Position numbers and translations under genes: made by a program. From positions 124,001 to 188,000 of the forward strand of contig NZ_BMHI01000005.1 in the NCBI RefSeq assembly GCF_014640635.1: 64,000 nt of DNA, in the 5' to 3' direction. Source of the stretch: Flexivirga endophytica (GTDB lineage: Bacteria; Actinomycetota; Actinomycetes; Actinomycetales; Dermatophilaceae). Below are positions 1 to 9,388 of the stretch, piece by piece. Numbering within the stretch: position 1 is the first letter of the stretch; each line of letters begins with the position of its first letter. Below the pieces are notes generated by a model. That model did not search any database. It was given only the letters and a program-made list of their open reading frames with translations, and was not told where the DNA came from.

Positions 1-257
1 CGCCAGATCAGCCAGGCGCCGAGGAGGAAGAGCACGGCGACCAGAGCCTCGACCAGTCGACCCGGCAGGAGCGACAGCAACTGGCCGGCGCTGACCGCGA
101 TCATGACGTGGGTCAGGAACGCCGCGGCTATGCCGGTGAACACCCACGGCCACGGGAAGCGCGTGCCGAGAACGAGTCCGGCGACGGCGCTCTTGTCCGG
201 GAGCTCGGCCACGAAGGCGAGCGCGAAGACGGTGAGGATGATTCCGAGGTCGAGCAC
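1..257 (-). CDS. GDT1/UPF0016 family divalent-cation transporter (N-terminal part, truncated by window edge)
   Basis: The 3' end lies outside the window. About 85 codons are visible. The translation opens with a hydrophobic helix and then carries the motif ELPDKS, the actinobacterial form of the E-x-G-D-(K/R)-(S/T) signature of the TMEM165/GDT1/UPF0016 membrane family, which moves Mn2+ or Ca2+ by cation/proton exchange. A second and third hydrophobic helix follow. The family normally has two such motifs in an inverted repeat; only the first is in view. The start is taken as GTG at 257, preceded by AAGGA about 7 nt upstream on the minus strand. Transport substrate cannot be told from the sequence. 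Confidence 0.72.
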   Translation of the reverse strand, partial: MLDLGIILTVFALAFVAELPDKSAVAGLVLGTRFPWPWVFTGIAAAFLTHVMIAVSAGQLLSLLPGRLVEALVAVLFLLGAWLIW

Positions 258-541
258 GAAGGTCCTTGGCTTCGGGCCGGAACGCCGTGCCGGGCAACAA
301 AAAGGACGAGCACGTCGAACCGGCAGCGGATAGCTGTCATGGTTCGAACGTCTCGTCCAGTCACCTGTCGGTGACCCCGGACACCGGGCGGCGGGCCGCC
401 AGTATGTCGACATCCGGTCGAGGGACTACTCCCGTTCACGACAAAGGCTAACGGGGCCGCGCCCGAGATGCACATCGCGCGGACCCCGTCGAGCCGGATG
501 GCGCGAGAAGTCGCCGGGCCGCGACGACTAACCTGGGTGAC
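258..541. other. Divergent intergenic region
   Basis: This 284-base stretch separates the leftward transporter gene from the rightward birA fusion. I see no convincing coding sequence. It must hold both promoters. The only clear element is the TAACCT -10 box of birA at its right end. Confidence 0.5.
529..534 (+). promoter_or_regulatory. -10 box of birA fusion (leaderless type)
   Basis: TAACCT fits TANNNT and ends 7 nt before the GTG start at 542, so transcription probably begins at the start codon. No Shine-Dalgarno sequence is present. Confidence 0.55.
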
Positions 542-2347
542 GTGAGCCACTTCCTGGATCGATCGGAGATCAACGATCGGCTCGAGAGCACTCCCTGGCG
601 CGACATCGACGTCAGTCCTGAAGTGGCATCCACCAACGACGAGCTGATGCGCGATCCGCGCCCGTGGCGGGCGCTGGTCACCGACAACCAGGTCGCCGGC
701 CGTGGCCGGCTCGACCGTAGTTGGGTCGCGCCCGCCGGGACCTCGATAGCCCTGTCAGCGACCCTGCCGCTGCCGCGCGATGCGACCCGCTGGGGCTGGG
801 TGCCGTTGCTCGTCGGTGTCGCCGTACGCCGCGCGGTCCGCGATCTGACCGGCGCATCGATCGGGCTGAAATGGCCCAATGACGTGCTCGCTCGCGCCGA
901 CGCGCGCGCTCCCTGGTCGAAGCTCGCCGGCATCCTGTGCCAGGCCACCGGTGGCGCAGACCCGAGCGTCGTCGTCGGGATCGGGATCAACGTGCACCAG
1001 ACCGCCGAGGAGCTGCCGGTCGACACCGCGACGTCCCTGCACCTCGTCGGGCACGACGTGCGTTGTGAGGACCTGATCGTCGGCGTGTTGCGCGCCCTCG
1101 CGCAGATCCAGCAGGAGTGGGACGGCGACGGCGAGGACAGCGCCTATCGGGCCGCCTGCGTGACGGTGGGACAACAGGTGCGGGTCGAGATGTCCGGCGA
1201 CGAATCGGTCACCGGCCCGGCCTTGGACATCGACGCCATGGGCCGGCTGGTCGTCGACACGCCGGAGGGCCCGGTGCCGCACGCGGTGGGAGACGTCATA
1301 CACATCCGGCCGGGCGAGATGGACCTGTTGCCCGAGCCGGACCCGCACGATCGGGCCGCTTTCGTCGACGCCCTCGAGGAACGGCTGCTCGGTGCGCCGC
1401 GTTCGATGCGGCGCTCGGACATCGCCCGGGGAGCGGGTGTGACCGAGGAGGAGACCAGCCGGCTGTGGCGGGCGCTCGGTTTTGCGAGCGCCCGGGACGA
1501 GGACGTGGTCTTCTCCGAGGCCGATCTGACGGCGGTGCAGGCGGTCGCGCGAACCGTCCGGGACGGCGAGTTGGACGAGGCCACCGTGCTCGGTCTCGCG
1601 CGTGCCGTAGGCCGGTCGACCGATCGGCTCGCCATGTGGTCGCTGCAGGTGATCACCGACATGGTCACCGGCGACGACGGCATCGGGGTCGACAGCAGGG
1701 TCGCCCGGCTCGCCGCACAGCGCGCGGTCGACGTCGCCGAGGAGCTCACCCCTCTGATCACCTATGTATGGCGCCGCAATCTCGCCGTCGCGATCTCTCG
1801 GATGATCGCCGATTCGGAGCCGGAGTCGCACATCGGCGTACGCCGGACGATCGGTTTCGCCGACCTGGTCAACTTCACCCAGCTGACCCGGCAACTGGGG
1901 GAGCGGGAGCTCGCCGCGCTGGTGCAGCGCTTCGAGTCCCTGGCGTCCGACGTCGTGGCGACGCAGGGTGGTGCCGTCGTCAAAACCGTCGGCGACGAGA
2001 TCCTCTTCTCGCACACAACCGTCGAGGGCGCGGTCGCGATCGCGTTCGACCTGATCGATCAGGCTGCCGCCGACGATCTGATCCCGCGGATGCGGGTCGG
2101 GGTTGCGACCGGGCGGGTGTTGGCCCGGCTCGGCGATGTCTACGGAAACACCGTCAACCGGGCGAGTCGGCTGTCCGGGGCCGCTGAGCCAGGCACGGTG
2201 CTCGCCGACTCCGACGTGGCGGCGGCGCTCACCGACGATCCGCACGTGCGAGCGGTCGCGCGTGAGGCGATTCACCTACCCGGAATCGGACAAATCACCT
2301 CGTGGGTCCTATCCAGGCGTCATGGAGAACTACTATCGCCACCATGA
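542..2347 (+). CDS. birA: Biotin-[biotin carboxyl carrier protein] ligase fused to a class III adenylate cyclase
   Basis: Residues about 25-258 are a BirA catalytic domain: the biotinyl-AMP loop GRGRLDRSW (53-61), KWPNDVL (110-116), KLAGILCQ (127-134) and GIGINV (146-151). There is no N-terminal HTH, so this BirA is not a repressor. The frame then runs without a stop into a Rv1264-like unit: a regulatory domain of about 170 residues (pH-sensing AC regulatory type) and a class III cyclase domain with FADLVNF (metal D441), KTVGDE (substrate K481, metal D485) and a GNTVNRASRL transition-state segment near residue 536. Elsewhere these are normally separate proteins. An in-frame ATG at 1319 (M260) could start a stand-alone cyclase, but has little Shine-Dalgarno sequence. 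The 3' end overlaps the next gene by ATGA. Expected products: biotinylated acyl-CoA carboxylase subunits and cAMP. Confidence 0.85.
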   Translation: MSHFLDRSEINDRLESTPWRDIDVSPEVASTNDELMRDPRPWRALVTDNQVAGRGRLDRSWVAPAGTSIALSATLPLPRDATRWGWVPLLVGVAVRRAVRDLTGASIGLKWPNDVLARADARAPWSKLAGILCQATGGADPSVVVGIGINVHQTAEELPVDTATSLHLVGHDVRCEDLIVGVLRALAQIQQEWDGDGEDSAYRAACVTVGQQVRVEMSGDESVTGPALDIDAMGRLVVDTPEGPVPHAVGDVIHIRPGEMDLLPEPDPHDRAAFVDALEERLLGAPRSMRRSDIARGAGVTEEETSRLWRALGFASARDEDVVFSEADLTAVQAVARTVRDGELDEATVLGLARAVGRSTDRLAMWSLQVITDMVTGDDGIGVDSRVARLAAQRAVDVAEELTPLITYVWRRNLAVAISRMIADSEPESHIGVRRTIGFADLVNFTQLTRQLGERELAALVQRFESLASDVVATQGGAVVKTVGDEILFSHTTVEGAVAIAFDLIDQAAADDLIPRMRVGVATGRVLARLGDVYGNTVNRASRLSGAAEPGTVLADSDVAAALTDDPHVRAVAREAIHLPGIGQITSWVLSRRHGELLSPP

Positions 2348-3021
2348 CCCGTGTCTTGTTGGCCGAGGACGATCCTGCAATCTCCGAACCACTCGCTCGC
2401 GCGCTGCGACGGGAGGGTTACGCCGTCGATGTCCGCGAGGACGGGCTGACGGCGCTCGACGGTGCGCAGAGCGGCCCGGACCTGGTCATCCTCGATCTCG
2501 GTCTTCCGTCGATCGACGGTCTGGAAGTATGTCGCCGTCTGCGCAACTCCGGCAGCTCCGTCCCGGTCCTGATCCTCACCGCCCGCGCTGACGAGGTCGA
2601 CACCGTCGTCGGGCTCGATGCGGGCGCCGACGACTACGTCACCAAGCCGTTCCGTCTTGCGGAGTTGCTGGCGCGGGCCCGGGCGCTCTTGCGCCGTACC
2701 CCGCCGGAGGAAGCGGAGTCCGCACCGCTGGTGCGGCTCGACGCAGAAGCCCGCCGAGCCTTCGTCGGCGACAACGAGTTGCAATTGACCGCAAAGGAGT
2801 TCGAGTTGCTCCGGGTTCTCGTGCGCGAGCAGGGGAAGGTCGTGTCCCGCGAGCAGCTGATGCACGAGATCTGGGAGACCGCCTGGCTCGGCTCGACCAA
2901 GACGCTCGACATGCACGTCTCGGTGTTGCGTCGGAAACTGGGCGACGACGCGACCCGACCCCGTTTCATCACCACGGTGCGCGGCGTCGGCTTCCGTTTC
3001 GAGCCCGCTGGCGGAAGCTGA
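2344..3021 (+). CDS. OmpR-family response regulator
   Basis: The 225-residue protein has a receiver domain with acidic pocket D9-D10, phosphoacceptor D51 in VILDLGLPS, T79 and K101 (DDYVTKPF), followed by a C-terminal winged-helix DNA-binding domain ending in TTVRGVGFRF. The start ATG overlaps the birA-cyclase stop (ATGA), so translation is probably coupled, and the partner kinase starts 7 nt downstream. Target genes cannot be inferred. The link with the cAMP-producing upstream gene may mean they are co-expressed. Confidence 0.93.
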   Translation: MTRVLLAEDDPAISEPLARALRREGYAVDVREDGLTALDGAQSGPDLVILDLGLPSIDGLEVCRRLRNSGSSVPVLILTARADEVDTVVGLDAGADDYVTKPFRLAELLARARALLRRTPPEEAESAPLVRLDAEARRAFVGDNELQLTAKEFELLRVLVREQGKVVSREQLMHEIWETAWLGSTKTLDMHVSVLRRKLGDDATRPRFITTVRGVGFRFEPAGGS

Positions 3022-3028
3022 CTGACCA

Positions 3029-4015
3029 TTGCGCGCCAGACTCCTGCGGGCCGGGCCGCGGATCGCTGCGCCGGCGGTGTTGCTTGTCCTGCTCCCGGCG
3101 CTGGTGCTGGTGTCGTCGTGGTGGCACCGCGTGGTGCTGCTGGTGGCGGCGGCACTCGGCGCGGCACTCGCCTGGTGGCTGACGACTCGGGAGGCCGAGG
3201 ACACTGCCGGCCCGGTCGAGGAGCTCACCCGCCGTGCGGAGCGGGTCGAGGACGGGCCGGTCATCTTCGAGCCGCTCCGGAGCGGCATCGACGAGATCGA
3301 CCGGATCTCACAGGTCTTCGAAGGGCGAGCGGCTGAACTGACCGCCACCCTGGCCGCGGAACGCGAGTTCGCCTCGGATGCCAGTCACCAGCTGCGCACA
3401 CCGCTTACCGCGTTGCTGATGCGGCTGGACGAGATCTCGATCAGCGACGACATCGACCAGATCCACGAGGAAGCCACCGTCGGCATCGCGCAGGTCGAGC
3501 GGCTCACCACTGTGGTCGACAAGTTGCTGCAGCGCGCCCGGGAGAGCCCGTCCGGCCCGCTGCCCACCATCTCCCTGGACTCGGTGATCGCCGAGTTGCA
3601 GCGCGAATGGCAGCCGGCGTTCGCCGATGCCCGGCGTAGCGTGAAGGTCAGCGGTGAGCGCGGCCTCCAGGTCGTCGCGAGTCGCAGCGGCCTGTCCCAG
3701 ATCCTCGCGACTCTGCTGGAGAACACCCTGCAGCACGGCACCGGCACCGTGGAGGTGATGGCTCGCCGCAACGGACCGTCGGTGGTCGTCGAGGTCAGCG
3801 ATCAGGGCAAGGGCGTCGATGCCGCGATCGCGCCGCACATCTTCAAGCGCCGGGTCACCACCGGCGGCACTGGTCTGGGCCTGGCGCTGGCGCGCGACCT
3901 GGCCGGCGCCAACGGCGGCCGGTTGGAGTTGCGGAGCGCGCAGCCGGCGGTGTTCGCGTTGTTCTTGTCGGAGGGTGAAGCGGCACCGTCCGCGCTACAG
4001 CGCAACCACGATTAG
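3029..4015 (+). CDS. Two-component sensor histidine kinase with no extracellular sensor domain
   Basis: 328 residues. Two hydrophobic helices (about 10-30 and 34-51) are separated by only a few residues, so there is no periplasm-like sensor loop. A HAMP-like stretch leads to the HisKA H-box FASDASHQLRTP with H120, followed by an HATPase domain with N box LLENTLQHG, G1 DQGKGV and G2 GGTGLGLALA. The start is TTG at 3029 as the first start in frame; GGAAG lies about 12 nt upstream, so the start is moderately certain. It pairs with the adjacent OmpR-type regulator. The signal is likely sensed in or near the membrane. Confidence 0.9.
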   Translation: MRARLLRAGPRIAAPAVLLVLLPALVLVSSWWHRVVLLVAAALGAALAWWLTTREAEDTAGPVEELTRRAERVEDGPVIFEPLRSGIDEIDRISQVFEGRAAELTATLAAEREFASDASHQLRTPLTALLMRLDEISISDDIDQIHEEATVGIAQVERLTTVVDKLLQRARESPSGPLPTISLDSVIAELQREWQPAFADARRSVKVSGERGLQVVASRSGLSQILATLLENTLQHGTGTVEVMARRNGPSVVVEVSDQGKGVDAAIAPHIFKRRVTTGGTGLGLALARDLAGANGGRLELRSAQPAVFALFLSEGEAAPSALQRNHD

Positions 4016-4524
4016 GCCGGCCTGTCGCTCTGGCGTGCGTCCTCGCGCTGCAACGGCTCGGCAAGTGCCTGCCCCGCGGTCTCCTCGGTCAGCGGCTCGT
4101 TGCGGAAGACCAACTGCTTGTACGCCCAGAAACGGATGATGGTGCCGAGGCCGATGCCGAACATCGCGTTGAAGTTCAGCCAGAACTTCCCGTCGAGACC
4201 GAGCACGTAGTGCGCGAAGGCGACCCAGAGCACCGACACCGCCAGCGCGACGCCGTTGACGCCGAAGAACAACACCACCTCGTGGTGGACAGGACGGTTG
4301 CGGCGGTGCCGGAACGTCCAGTAGCGGTTGCCGACCCAGGCGAAGAGCGTGGCGACGCTGCCGCTGATGATCTTGGCGGCGGTCACCTTGGTGGGCATCG
4401 GGCCCGCGATCAGCAGGTTGTAGAGGCCCATGTCGATGATGATGTTGACGACACCGATAACGCCGAACTTCGCCAGCTCGCGCCACAGCGAGCGGACCAG
4501 CTCGATCAACCTCGCCCCAATCAC
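4012..4524 (-). CDS. GtrA family membrane protein (polyprenyl-linked sugar flippase type)
   Basis: 170 residues with four hydrophobic helices and GtrA-family features such as KFGVIGVVNIIIDMGLYN near the N-terminus and GNRYWTF after helix 2. GtrA proteins are thought to help move polyprenyl-phosphate-linked sugars across the membrane for cell-surface glycosylation. A homologue sits beside purK in mycobacteria, so the position is conserved. The 3' end overlaps the histidine kinase tail-to-tail by 4 bases. The GTG start at 4524 is supported by TACGCT ending 7 nt upstream. Confidence 0.88.
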   Translation of the reverse strand: MIGARLIELVRSLWRELAKFGVIGVVNIIIDMGLYNLLIAGPMPTKVTAAKIISGSVATLFAWVGNRYWTFRHRRNRPVHHEVVLFFGVNGVALAVSVLWVAFAHYVLGLDGKFWLNFNAMFGIGLGTIIRFWAYKQLVFRNEPLTEETAGQALAEPLQREDARQSDRPA

Positions 4525-4531
4525 GTCATTC

Positions 4532-4537
4532 AGCGTA
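4532..4537 (-). promoter_or_regulatory. -10 box of gtrA-like gene (leaderless type)
   Basis: TACGCT on the minus strand ends 7 nt before the GTG start at 4524. Confidence 0.5.
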
Positions 4538-4574
4538 CGGGGCGCGCGCTGAGAGCGGGCTGAGTACCCCGCAC

Positions 4575-4580
4575 TAAGGT
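4575..4580 (+). promoter_or_regulatory. -10 box of purK (leaderless type)
   Basis: TAAGGT ends 6 nt before GTG 4587 and decides between that start and the in-frame GTG at 4581. Confidence 0.55.
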
Positions 4581-4586
4581 GTGCGG

Positions 4587-5762
4587 GTGACTTCCCCTCA
4601 GCGTGCCCCGGGCGGCTTCCCGGTGGTCGGCATCATCGGCGGCGGTCAGCTGGCCCGCATGTGCCAGCCTCCGGCGGTGAACCTCGCCCTCACCCTCAGC
4701 GTGTTGTCCGAGTCGGCCGACGCGGCAGCGGCGCTCGTCGTGCCGTCCGCGCCGGTCGGGTCGCATCTGGATGTCGAGCAGGTGCTCGCGTTCGCCGGCG
4801 ACTGCGACGTGGTGACGTTCGACCACGAGCACGTCCCGGCCGAGGTGCTGCGGGCCCTGGTCGACGCCGGGGTGCCGGTGCACCCGAAGCCGGAAGCGCT
4901 GCGCTTCGCGCAGGACAAGCTGGCGATGCGCGAGCGGCTGACCGAGCTGGGCGTCCCATGCCCCGCCTGGGCGAAGGTGCATGACGAGGCGGAGCTGGCC
5001 GGTTTCGGTGACCGGCACGGCTGGCCGGTCGTGCTCAAGACGCCGCGTGGCGGGTATGACGGCAAGGGCGTGCGTCTCATCGACACGGCACAGGAGGCGG
5101 CCGACTGGTTCGCCCGCGGTGGCGAGCTGCTGGCCGAGGAGCGCGTGCCGTTCAGCCGTGAGCTCGCGGTGCTGGTCGCGCGCAGCCCCTCCGGGCAGGC
5201 GGCGGTCTGGCCGATCGCGCAGACGGTGCAGACGGACAACATCTGCACCGAGGTGCTCGCGCCTGCGCCCGAGCTGGACCCGGAACTGGCCGCGCGGGCG
5301 TCGCAGGACGCGCTGCGGCTCGCAGGCGAACTCGACATCACCGGAGTCTTCGCGGTCGAGATCTTCGAGATCCCCGGCGCCGACGGCACCGCGCCGTCAT
5401 ACGTCGTCAACGAGCTGGCGATGCGCCCCCACAACAGCGGCCACTGGACGATGGACGGCTCGGTCACCTCGCAGTTCGAGCAGCACCTGCGGGCGGTGCT
5501 CGACCTGCCGCTGGGCGATGTCAGCCCCCGCGCGCCGTGGACCGTGATGGGCAATGTGCTCGGCGGTGACTACGACGAGCTCTACCCGACCTACAAGCAC
5601 CTGCTCGCCCGTGATCCTGGCTTGAAGGTGCATCTCTACGGCAAGGGTGTGCGGCCCGGCCGCAAGATCGGGCACGTCAATGTGTATGGCGACGACCTCG
5701 ACGCGCTGCGCGAGCGCGCCAGGCACGCGGCCGACTATCTCGAAGGGACGGTGACCGAATGA
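4587..5762 (+). CDS. purK: 5-(carboxyamino)imidazole ribonucleotide synthase
   Basis: ATP-grasp enzyme of de novo purine synthesis. It converts AIR, ATP and bicarbonate to N5-CAIR. The N-terminal preATP-grasp fold begins [11 protein letters not shown] (residues 15-25). The ATP-binding loop is PRGGYDGKG, and the C-terminal part has the family's [14 protein letters not shown] signature. Length (391 residues) is typical. GTG 4587 is chosen over GTG 4581 because of the -10 box spacing. It overlaps purE by ATGA, so the two enzymes acting in sequence are made together. Confidence 0.96.
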   Translation: MTSPQRAPGGFPVVGIIGGGQLARMCQPPAVNLALTLSVLSESADAAAALVVPSAPVGSHLDVEQVLAFAGDCDVVTFDHEHVPAEVLRALVDAGVPVHPKPEALRFAQDKLAMRERLTELGVPCPAWAKVHDEAELAGFGDRHGWPVVLKTPRGGYDGKGVRLIDTAQEAADWFARGGELLAEERVPFSRELAVLVARSPSGQAAVWPIAQTVQTDNICTEVLAPAPELDPELAARASQDALRLAGELDITGVFAVEIFEIPGADGTAPSYVVNELAMRPHNSGHWTMDGSVTSQFEQHLRAVLDLPLGDVSPRAPWTVMGNVLGGDYDELYPTYKHLLARDPGLKVHLYGKGVRPGRKIGHVNVYGDDLDALRERARHAADYLEGTVTE

Positions 5763-6283
5763 CTCCGGTTGTCGGCATTGTGATGGGCAGCAACTCCGAC
5801 TGGCCGGTCATGCGCGCTGCGGCTGAAGCCCTCGACGAGTTCGGCGTCGGCTACGAGGCCGACGTAGTGTCGGCGCACCGGATGCCCACCGAGATGATCG
5901 CGTATGGCGAGCAGGCGGCCGGCCGAGGGATCCGGGTGATCATCGCCGGTGCCGGGGGAGCGGCCCACCTGCCGGGGATGCTCGCGTCGGTGACGACGCT
6001 GCCCGTGATCGGCGTGCCGGTGCCGCTGAAATACCTCGACGGCATGGACTCGCTGATGTCGATCGTGCAGATGCCGGCCGGTGTCCCGGTCGCGACGGTT
6101 TCGATCGGTGGCGCACGTAACGCAGGGCTGTTGGCCGCGCGCATCCTGGCGTCGGCGCCGGACGAGGAGGGCGAGCGGCTGCGTGCGGCGATGACCGATT
6201 TCCAGATCGAACTGCGCGATCAGGCGCACGCCAAGGGTGCGGCGTTGCGCGCCGAGGTGGCCGACACTCAGCACGCTGAATAG
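5759..6283 (+). CDS. purE: 5-(carboxyamino)imidazole ribonucleotide mutase
   Basis: Class I PurE of 174 residues, which moves the carboxylate of N5-CAIR to C4 to give CAIR. The phosphate-binding GSNSDW (10-15) and catalytic SAHRMP with H40 are present, followed by the GGAAHLPGM loop. It is translationally coupled to purK. The last 16 bases overlap the convergent GH114 lipoprotein gene. Confidence 0.97.
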   Translation: MTPVVGIVMGSNSDWPVMRAAAEALDEFGVGYEADVVSAHRMPTEMIAYGEQAAGRGIRVIIAGAGGAAHLPGMLASVTTLPVIGVPVPLKYLDGMDSLMSIVQMPAGVPVATVSIGGARNAGLLAARILASAPDEEGERLRAAMTDFQIELRDQAHAKGAALRAEVADTQHAE

Positions 6284-7101
6284 CTATATCCAGCAGTGCC
6301 TTCGGGCACCACGTCGCGATCGCGCAGGATGATCGACAGCTGACCGGACCGGGCACGACAGGACCGCGCGTAGGCGGCGCGACCGTTGTCGGTGTACTCG
6401 ATCTCGATGACGTGTTTGCCGTATGCCGAGGTGTAGCGGCCACACTCGCCATACACCTCGCACTCCTCCGCGACGGCGAAGTCGAATCCGATCGACGATC
6501 GTCCTGCGGTCAGCAGTTGCGGTGTGTTCTTCTGCGCGATCGCCAGGCCGTCGGCATGAGCACGGTGCACCAGCAGCCGCGCGAAGGCGATGTTGCCGGA
6601 ACGGGTAAGCACACCCGCACCTCCGGTGCGCGTCCAGGAGTCCAGGTTGTCCGGCTCCACCGCGTCGAATCCCTTGCGCGCACAACCGTCGAACCACCCT
6701 CCGACGACCTCGAGCAGGGCCGTGCGTTTGGCGGCGGTGGACGTGTCCAGGAGGTATTCGCCCGGCCAGTCCGGATCCTGTACCGGCCGACCTTGCTTGC
6801 GCACCAACAGGTTCGGATGCTTGACACGCCACCAGCGGCCGTCCTGCGGCTGCGTCTGGAACGCGTTGACGTAACAGATGTTGTAGATGCCCTTGAGCGG
6901 GTCGGCGGTGCGGTCGCGATCGACGATTCGGACATCACCGGCCGGCGGGTACGGGCCACCGAGCTGGTAGTCGAAGACGCCTGCAGGAGGAGGCTGTCGG
7001 ACGGCCTCGGTGCCGGCGGAGGACCGCGTCGTACACGCGGTCGCGGTGACGGCGAGCAGGGTTGCGGCCAGACAGGACGCTGCCTGCCGGGACTGAATCA
7101 C
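6268..7101 (-). CDS. GH114-family lipoprotein (endo-alpha-1,4-polygalactosaminidase type)
   Basis: 277 residues. A signal peptide ends in a lipobox-like TATAC with C23 as the likely lipidated cysteine. The mature part has the GH114 core: FDYQLGG (43-49), YVNAFQ (78-83), and [11 protein letters not shown] (144-154) with the acidic residues expected at the active site. Characterised members hydrolyse alpha-1,4-linked galactosamine polymers; other GH114-like proteins act on microbial exopolysaccharides. The GTG start lies one base after the ugd stop, so the two form an operon. Together they suggest a surface polysaccharide that is made (UDP-glucuronate) and trimmed outside the membrane. Confidence 0.82.
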   Translation of the reverse strand: MIQSRQAASCLAATLLAVTATACTTRSSAGTEAVRQPPPAGVFDYQLGGPYPPAGDVRIVDRDRTADPLKGIYNICYVNAFQTQPQDGRWWRVKHPNLLVRKQGRPVQDPDWPGEYLLDTSTAAKRTALLEVVGGWFDGCARKGFDAVEPDNLDSWTRTGGAGVLTRSGNIAFARLLVHRAHADGLAIAQKNTPQLLTAGRSSIGFDFAVAEECEVYGECGRYTSAYGKHVIEIEYTDNGRAAYARSCRARSGQLSIILRDRDVVPEGTAGYSYSAC

Positions 7102-7102
7102 G

Positions 7103-8284
7103 TCAGCTGTCGGAGCCGAACAGGTCTCGGGTGTAGACCTTTTCGGCGACATCGGCCAGATCCTCGGTGCGCCGGTTGGCGACGATCAGGTCGGCCTCGC
7201 GCTTCAGCTCGTCCAGGTCGTGGGTGACCCGCGAGCCGAAGAACTCCTCGGCGTCCAGCTCGGGCTCGTAGACCAGCACGTCGACGCCCTTGGCCTTGAT
7301 CCGCTTCATGATGCCCTGCACGCTGCTGGCGCGGAAGTTGTCCGAGCCCGACTTCATGATGAGCCGGTGGATGCCGACGACCTTCGGGCCGCGCTCCAGG
7401 ATGTCGCTGGCGACGTAGTCCTTGCGGGTGGTGTTCGCCGAGACGATCGCGCTGATCAGCGTCTGCGGGACCTCTTGGTAGTTGGCCAGCAACTGCTTGG
7501 TGTCCTTGGGCAGGCAATAGCCGCCGTAGCCGAACGACGGGTTGTTGTAGTGGCGGCCGATGCGCGGGTCGAGGCCGACGCCCTCGATGATCTGCCGCGT
7601 GTCGAGCCCGTGCAGGGAGGCGAACGTGTCGAGCTCGTTGAAGTAGGCCACGCGCATCGCGAGGTAGGTGTTGGCGAACAGCTTGATCGCCTCGGCCTCG
7701 GTGGACTCGGTCAACAGCACGGGTGGGTCGTTGTCGTCCGCCGCCGCCACCAGCAGGTCGGCGAAGCGCCGTGCGCGGTCGCTGACCTCGCCCACGACGA
7801 TGCGCGACGGGTGCAGATTGTCGTAGAGCGCCTTGCCCTCGCGGAGGAATTCCGGTGAGAACACGACGTTCTCGGTGCCCAACCGCTTGCGGACGTCGGC
7901 GGTGAAGCCGACCGGGACCGTCGATTTGACGATCATCGTGGCGGCCGGGTTGAGCGCTGCGACGTCCGATATGACGCCCTCGACGGTCGTGGTGTTGAAG
8001 TAATTGGTCTCCGGGTCGTAGTCGGTCGGCGTGGCGATGATGACGAAGTCAGCGCCGTCATACGCCTGCTGCTTGTCGAGGGTGAAGTCCAGCGACAGAT
8101 CCGCGTTGGTCAGGTGGTCCTCGATCTCGGGATCGCTGATCGGACTGCGCTGCTGCTGCAGCATCGCGATCCGGTCGGCGTCGATGTCGAAAGCCACGAC
8201 GTCGGCGACCGAGGCGAGCAGGACCGCCATCGAGAGCCCGACATAGCCGGTGCCGACTACGGTGATCCTGGTGCGCGTTGACAT
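7103..8284 (-). CDS. ugd: UDP-glucose 6-dehydrogenase
   Basis: 393 residues, closest in style to the short E. coli Ugd: Rossmann motif GTGYVG (11-16), [15 protein letters not shown] (83-97) and the catalytic cysteine C257 in [11 protein letters not shown]. It oxidises UDP-glucose to UDP-glucuronate with two NAD+, a precursor for acidic surface glycans. ATG 8284 is preceded by a TACCGT box 7 nt upstream, so the mRNA is probably leaderless. It is followed directly by the GH114 lipoprotein gene. Confidence 0.94.
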   Translation of the reverse strand: MSTRTRITVVGTGYVGLSMAVLLASVADVVAFDIDADRIAMLQQQRSPISDPEIEDHLTNADLSLDFTLDKQQAYDGADFVIIATPTDYDPETNYFNTTTVEGVISDVAALNPAATMIVKSTVPVGFTADVRKRLGTENVVFSPEFLREGKALYDNLHPSRIVVGEVSDRARRFADLLVAAADDNDPPVLLTESTEAEAIKLFANTYLAMRVAYFNELDTFASLHGLDTRQIIEGVGLDPRIGRHYNNPSFGYGGYCLPKDTKQLLANYQEVPQTLISAIVSANTTRKDYVASDILERGPKVVGIHRLIMKSGSDNFRASSVQGIMKRIKAKGVDVLVYEPELDAEEFFGSRVTHDLDELKREADLIVANRRTEDLADVAEKVYTRDLFGSDS

Positions 8285-8291
8285 GGCGCTC

Positions 8292-8297
8292 ACGGTA
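8292..8297 (-). promoter_or_regulatory. -10 box of ugd (leaderless type)
   Basis: TACCGT on the minus strand ends 7 nt before ATG 8284. Confidence 0.5.
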
Positions 8298-8348
8298 CCG
8301 GCTGACCGGTCCCGCCAGATCCACAACCCGAGAGGACGATGCGAGGCG

Positions 8349-9359
8349 ATGAGATTCGGACTGTTCATTCCACAGGGCTGGCGTTACGACCTGGTGGGCA
8401 TCGACCCGGCGCAGCACTGGCAGGTGATGAGCGATCTCGTGCGGTGTGCCGACACGACGCCCGCCTGGGAGTCGGTCTGGGTCTACGACCACTTCCACAC
8501 CACACCGAAGCCGTCGCACGAGGCGACGCACGAGGCGTGGTCACTGATGGCCGGCTTCGCGGCCGTCACCTCCCGGGTGCGGCTCGGCCAGATGTGCACC
8601 TGCATGAGTTACCGCGAACCCACTTACCTGGCGAAGGTCGCCGCGACGATCGACCACATCAGCGGCGGCCGCGTCGAGATGGGCATCGGCGGCGGCTGGT
8701 ACGAGCAGGAATGGCGCGCCTACGGTTACGGATTCCCGCCGGCCGGCGAGCGCCTCGGCCGACTGCGGGAGGGTGTCGACATCTTCCGGCAGGCCTGGAC
8801 GACCGGCTCGGCGACACTGGACGGGAAGTACTACCAGGTCGACGGGGCGCTCTGTCACCCGCAGCCGCTGCAGACCACGAGTGCCGCCAACCGGATCCCG
8901 ATCTGGGTCGCGGGTGGTGGGCCGAAGGTCACCCTCAAGATCGCCGCGCAGTATGCCGACTACACCAACTACTTCGGTGACCCGGAACAGTTCGCGGAGA
9001 AGACCGAGATCCTGAAGGGGCACTGCCGGGATGTGGGCCGGGACTTCGACGAGATCACACTGACCGGCAACACCAACGTCGTCATCGCGGACAACGACGC
9101 CGAGCTCGACGACAAGCTGGGCGCCATCTCGGCGCGCATGGTGCAGGGCGGTATGTCGGACGCGGACGCCAGGGCGCACGTCGAGCGTTCGCTGCGCGAC
9201 CAGGCGACTGTGGGCACCGCGGAGCAGGTCGCCGAGGCGTTGCGGTCGATGAAGGACGCCGGCTTGGGTTACACGATCACGTACTTCCCGGATGCGGCAT
9301 ACGACCGCGGCACGATGGAGCGTTTCGAGCGTGAGATCATCCCCGAACTGGCTGACTGA
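8349..9359 (+). CDS. LLM-class flavin-dependent oxidoreductase (probably F420-dependent)
   Basis: 336-residue TIM-barrel luciferase-like protein. N-terminal [11 protein letters not shown], the segment [14 protein letters not shown], and [17 protein letters not shown] are typical of the actinobacterial F420-type branch (TIGR03560-like). The organism makes F420 (fbiA/fbiB at 37-39 kb), which supports the cofactor call. The substrate is unknown. ATG 8349 has AGGCG close upstream. It is transcribed away from ugd across a 64-base gap. Confidence 0.85.
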   Translation: MRFGLFIPQGWRYDLVGIDPAQHWQVMSDLVRCADTTPAWESVWVYDHFHTTPKPSHEATHEAWSLMAGFAAVTSRVRLGQMCTCMSYREPTYLAKVAATIDHISGGRVEMGIGGGWYEQEWRAYGYGFPPAGERLGRLREGVDIFRQAWTTGSATLDGKYYQVDGALCHPQPLQTTSAANRIPIWVAGGGPKVTLKIAAQYADYTNYFGDPEQFAEKTEILKGHCRDVGRDFDEITLTGNTNVVIADNDAELDDKLGAISARMVQGGMSDADARAHVERSLRDQATVGTAEQVAEALRSMKDAGLGYTITYFPDAAYDRGTMERFEREIIPELAD

Positions 9360-9376
9360 ACCTTGTTACTGACGAG

Positions 9377-9382
9377 TAGGAT
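9377..9382 (+). promoter_or_regulatory. -10 box of acyl-CoA dehydrogenase gene (leaderless type)
   Basis: TAGGAT ends 6 nt before GTG 9389. GAGTAGG could instead be read as a Shine-Dalgarno sequence. Confidence 0.45.
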
Positions 9383-9388
9383 CATCAC

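Noticed and set aside
755-2275. A 506-codon open frame antisense to the birA fusion
   Set aside because: No domain features; the sense strand carries two complete enzyme domains.
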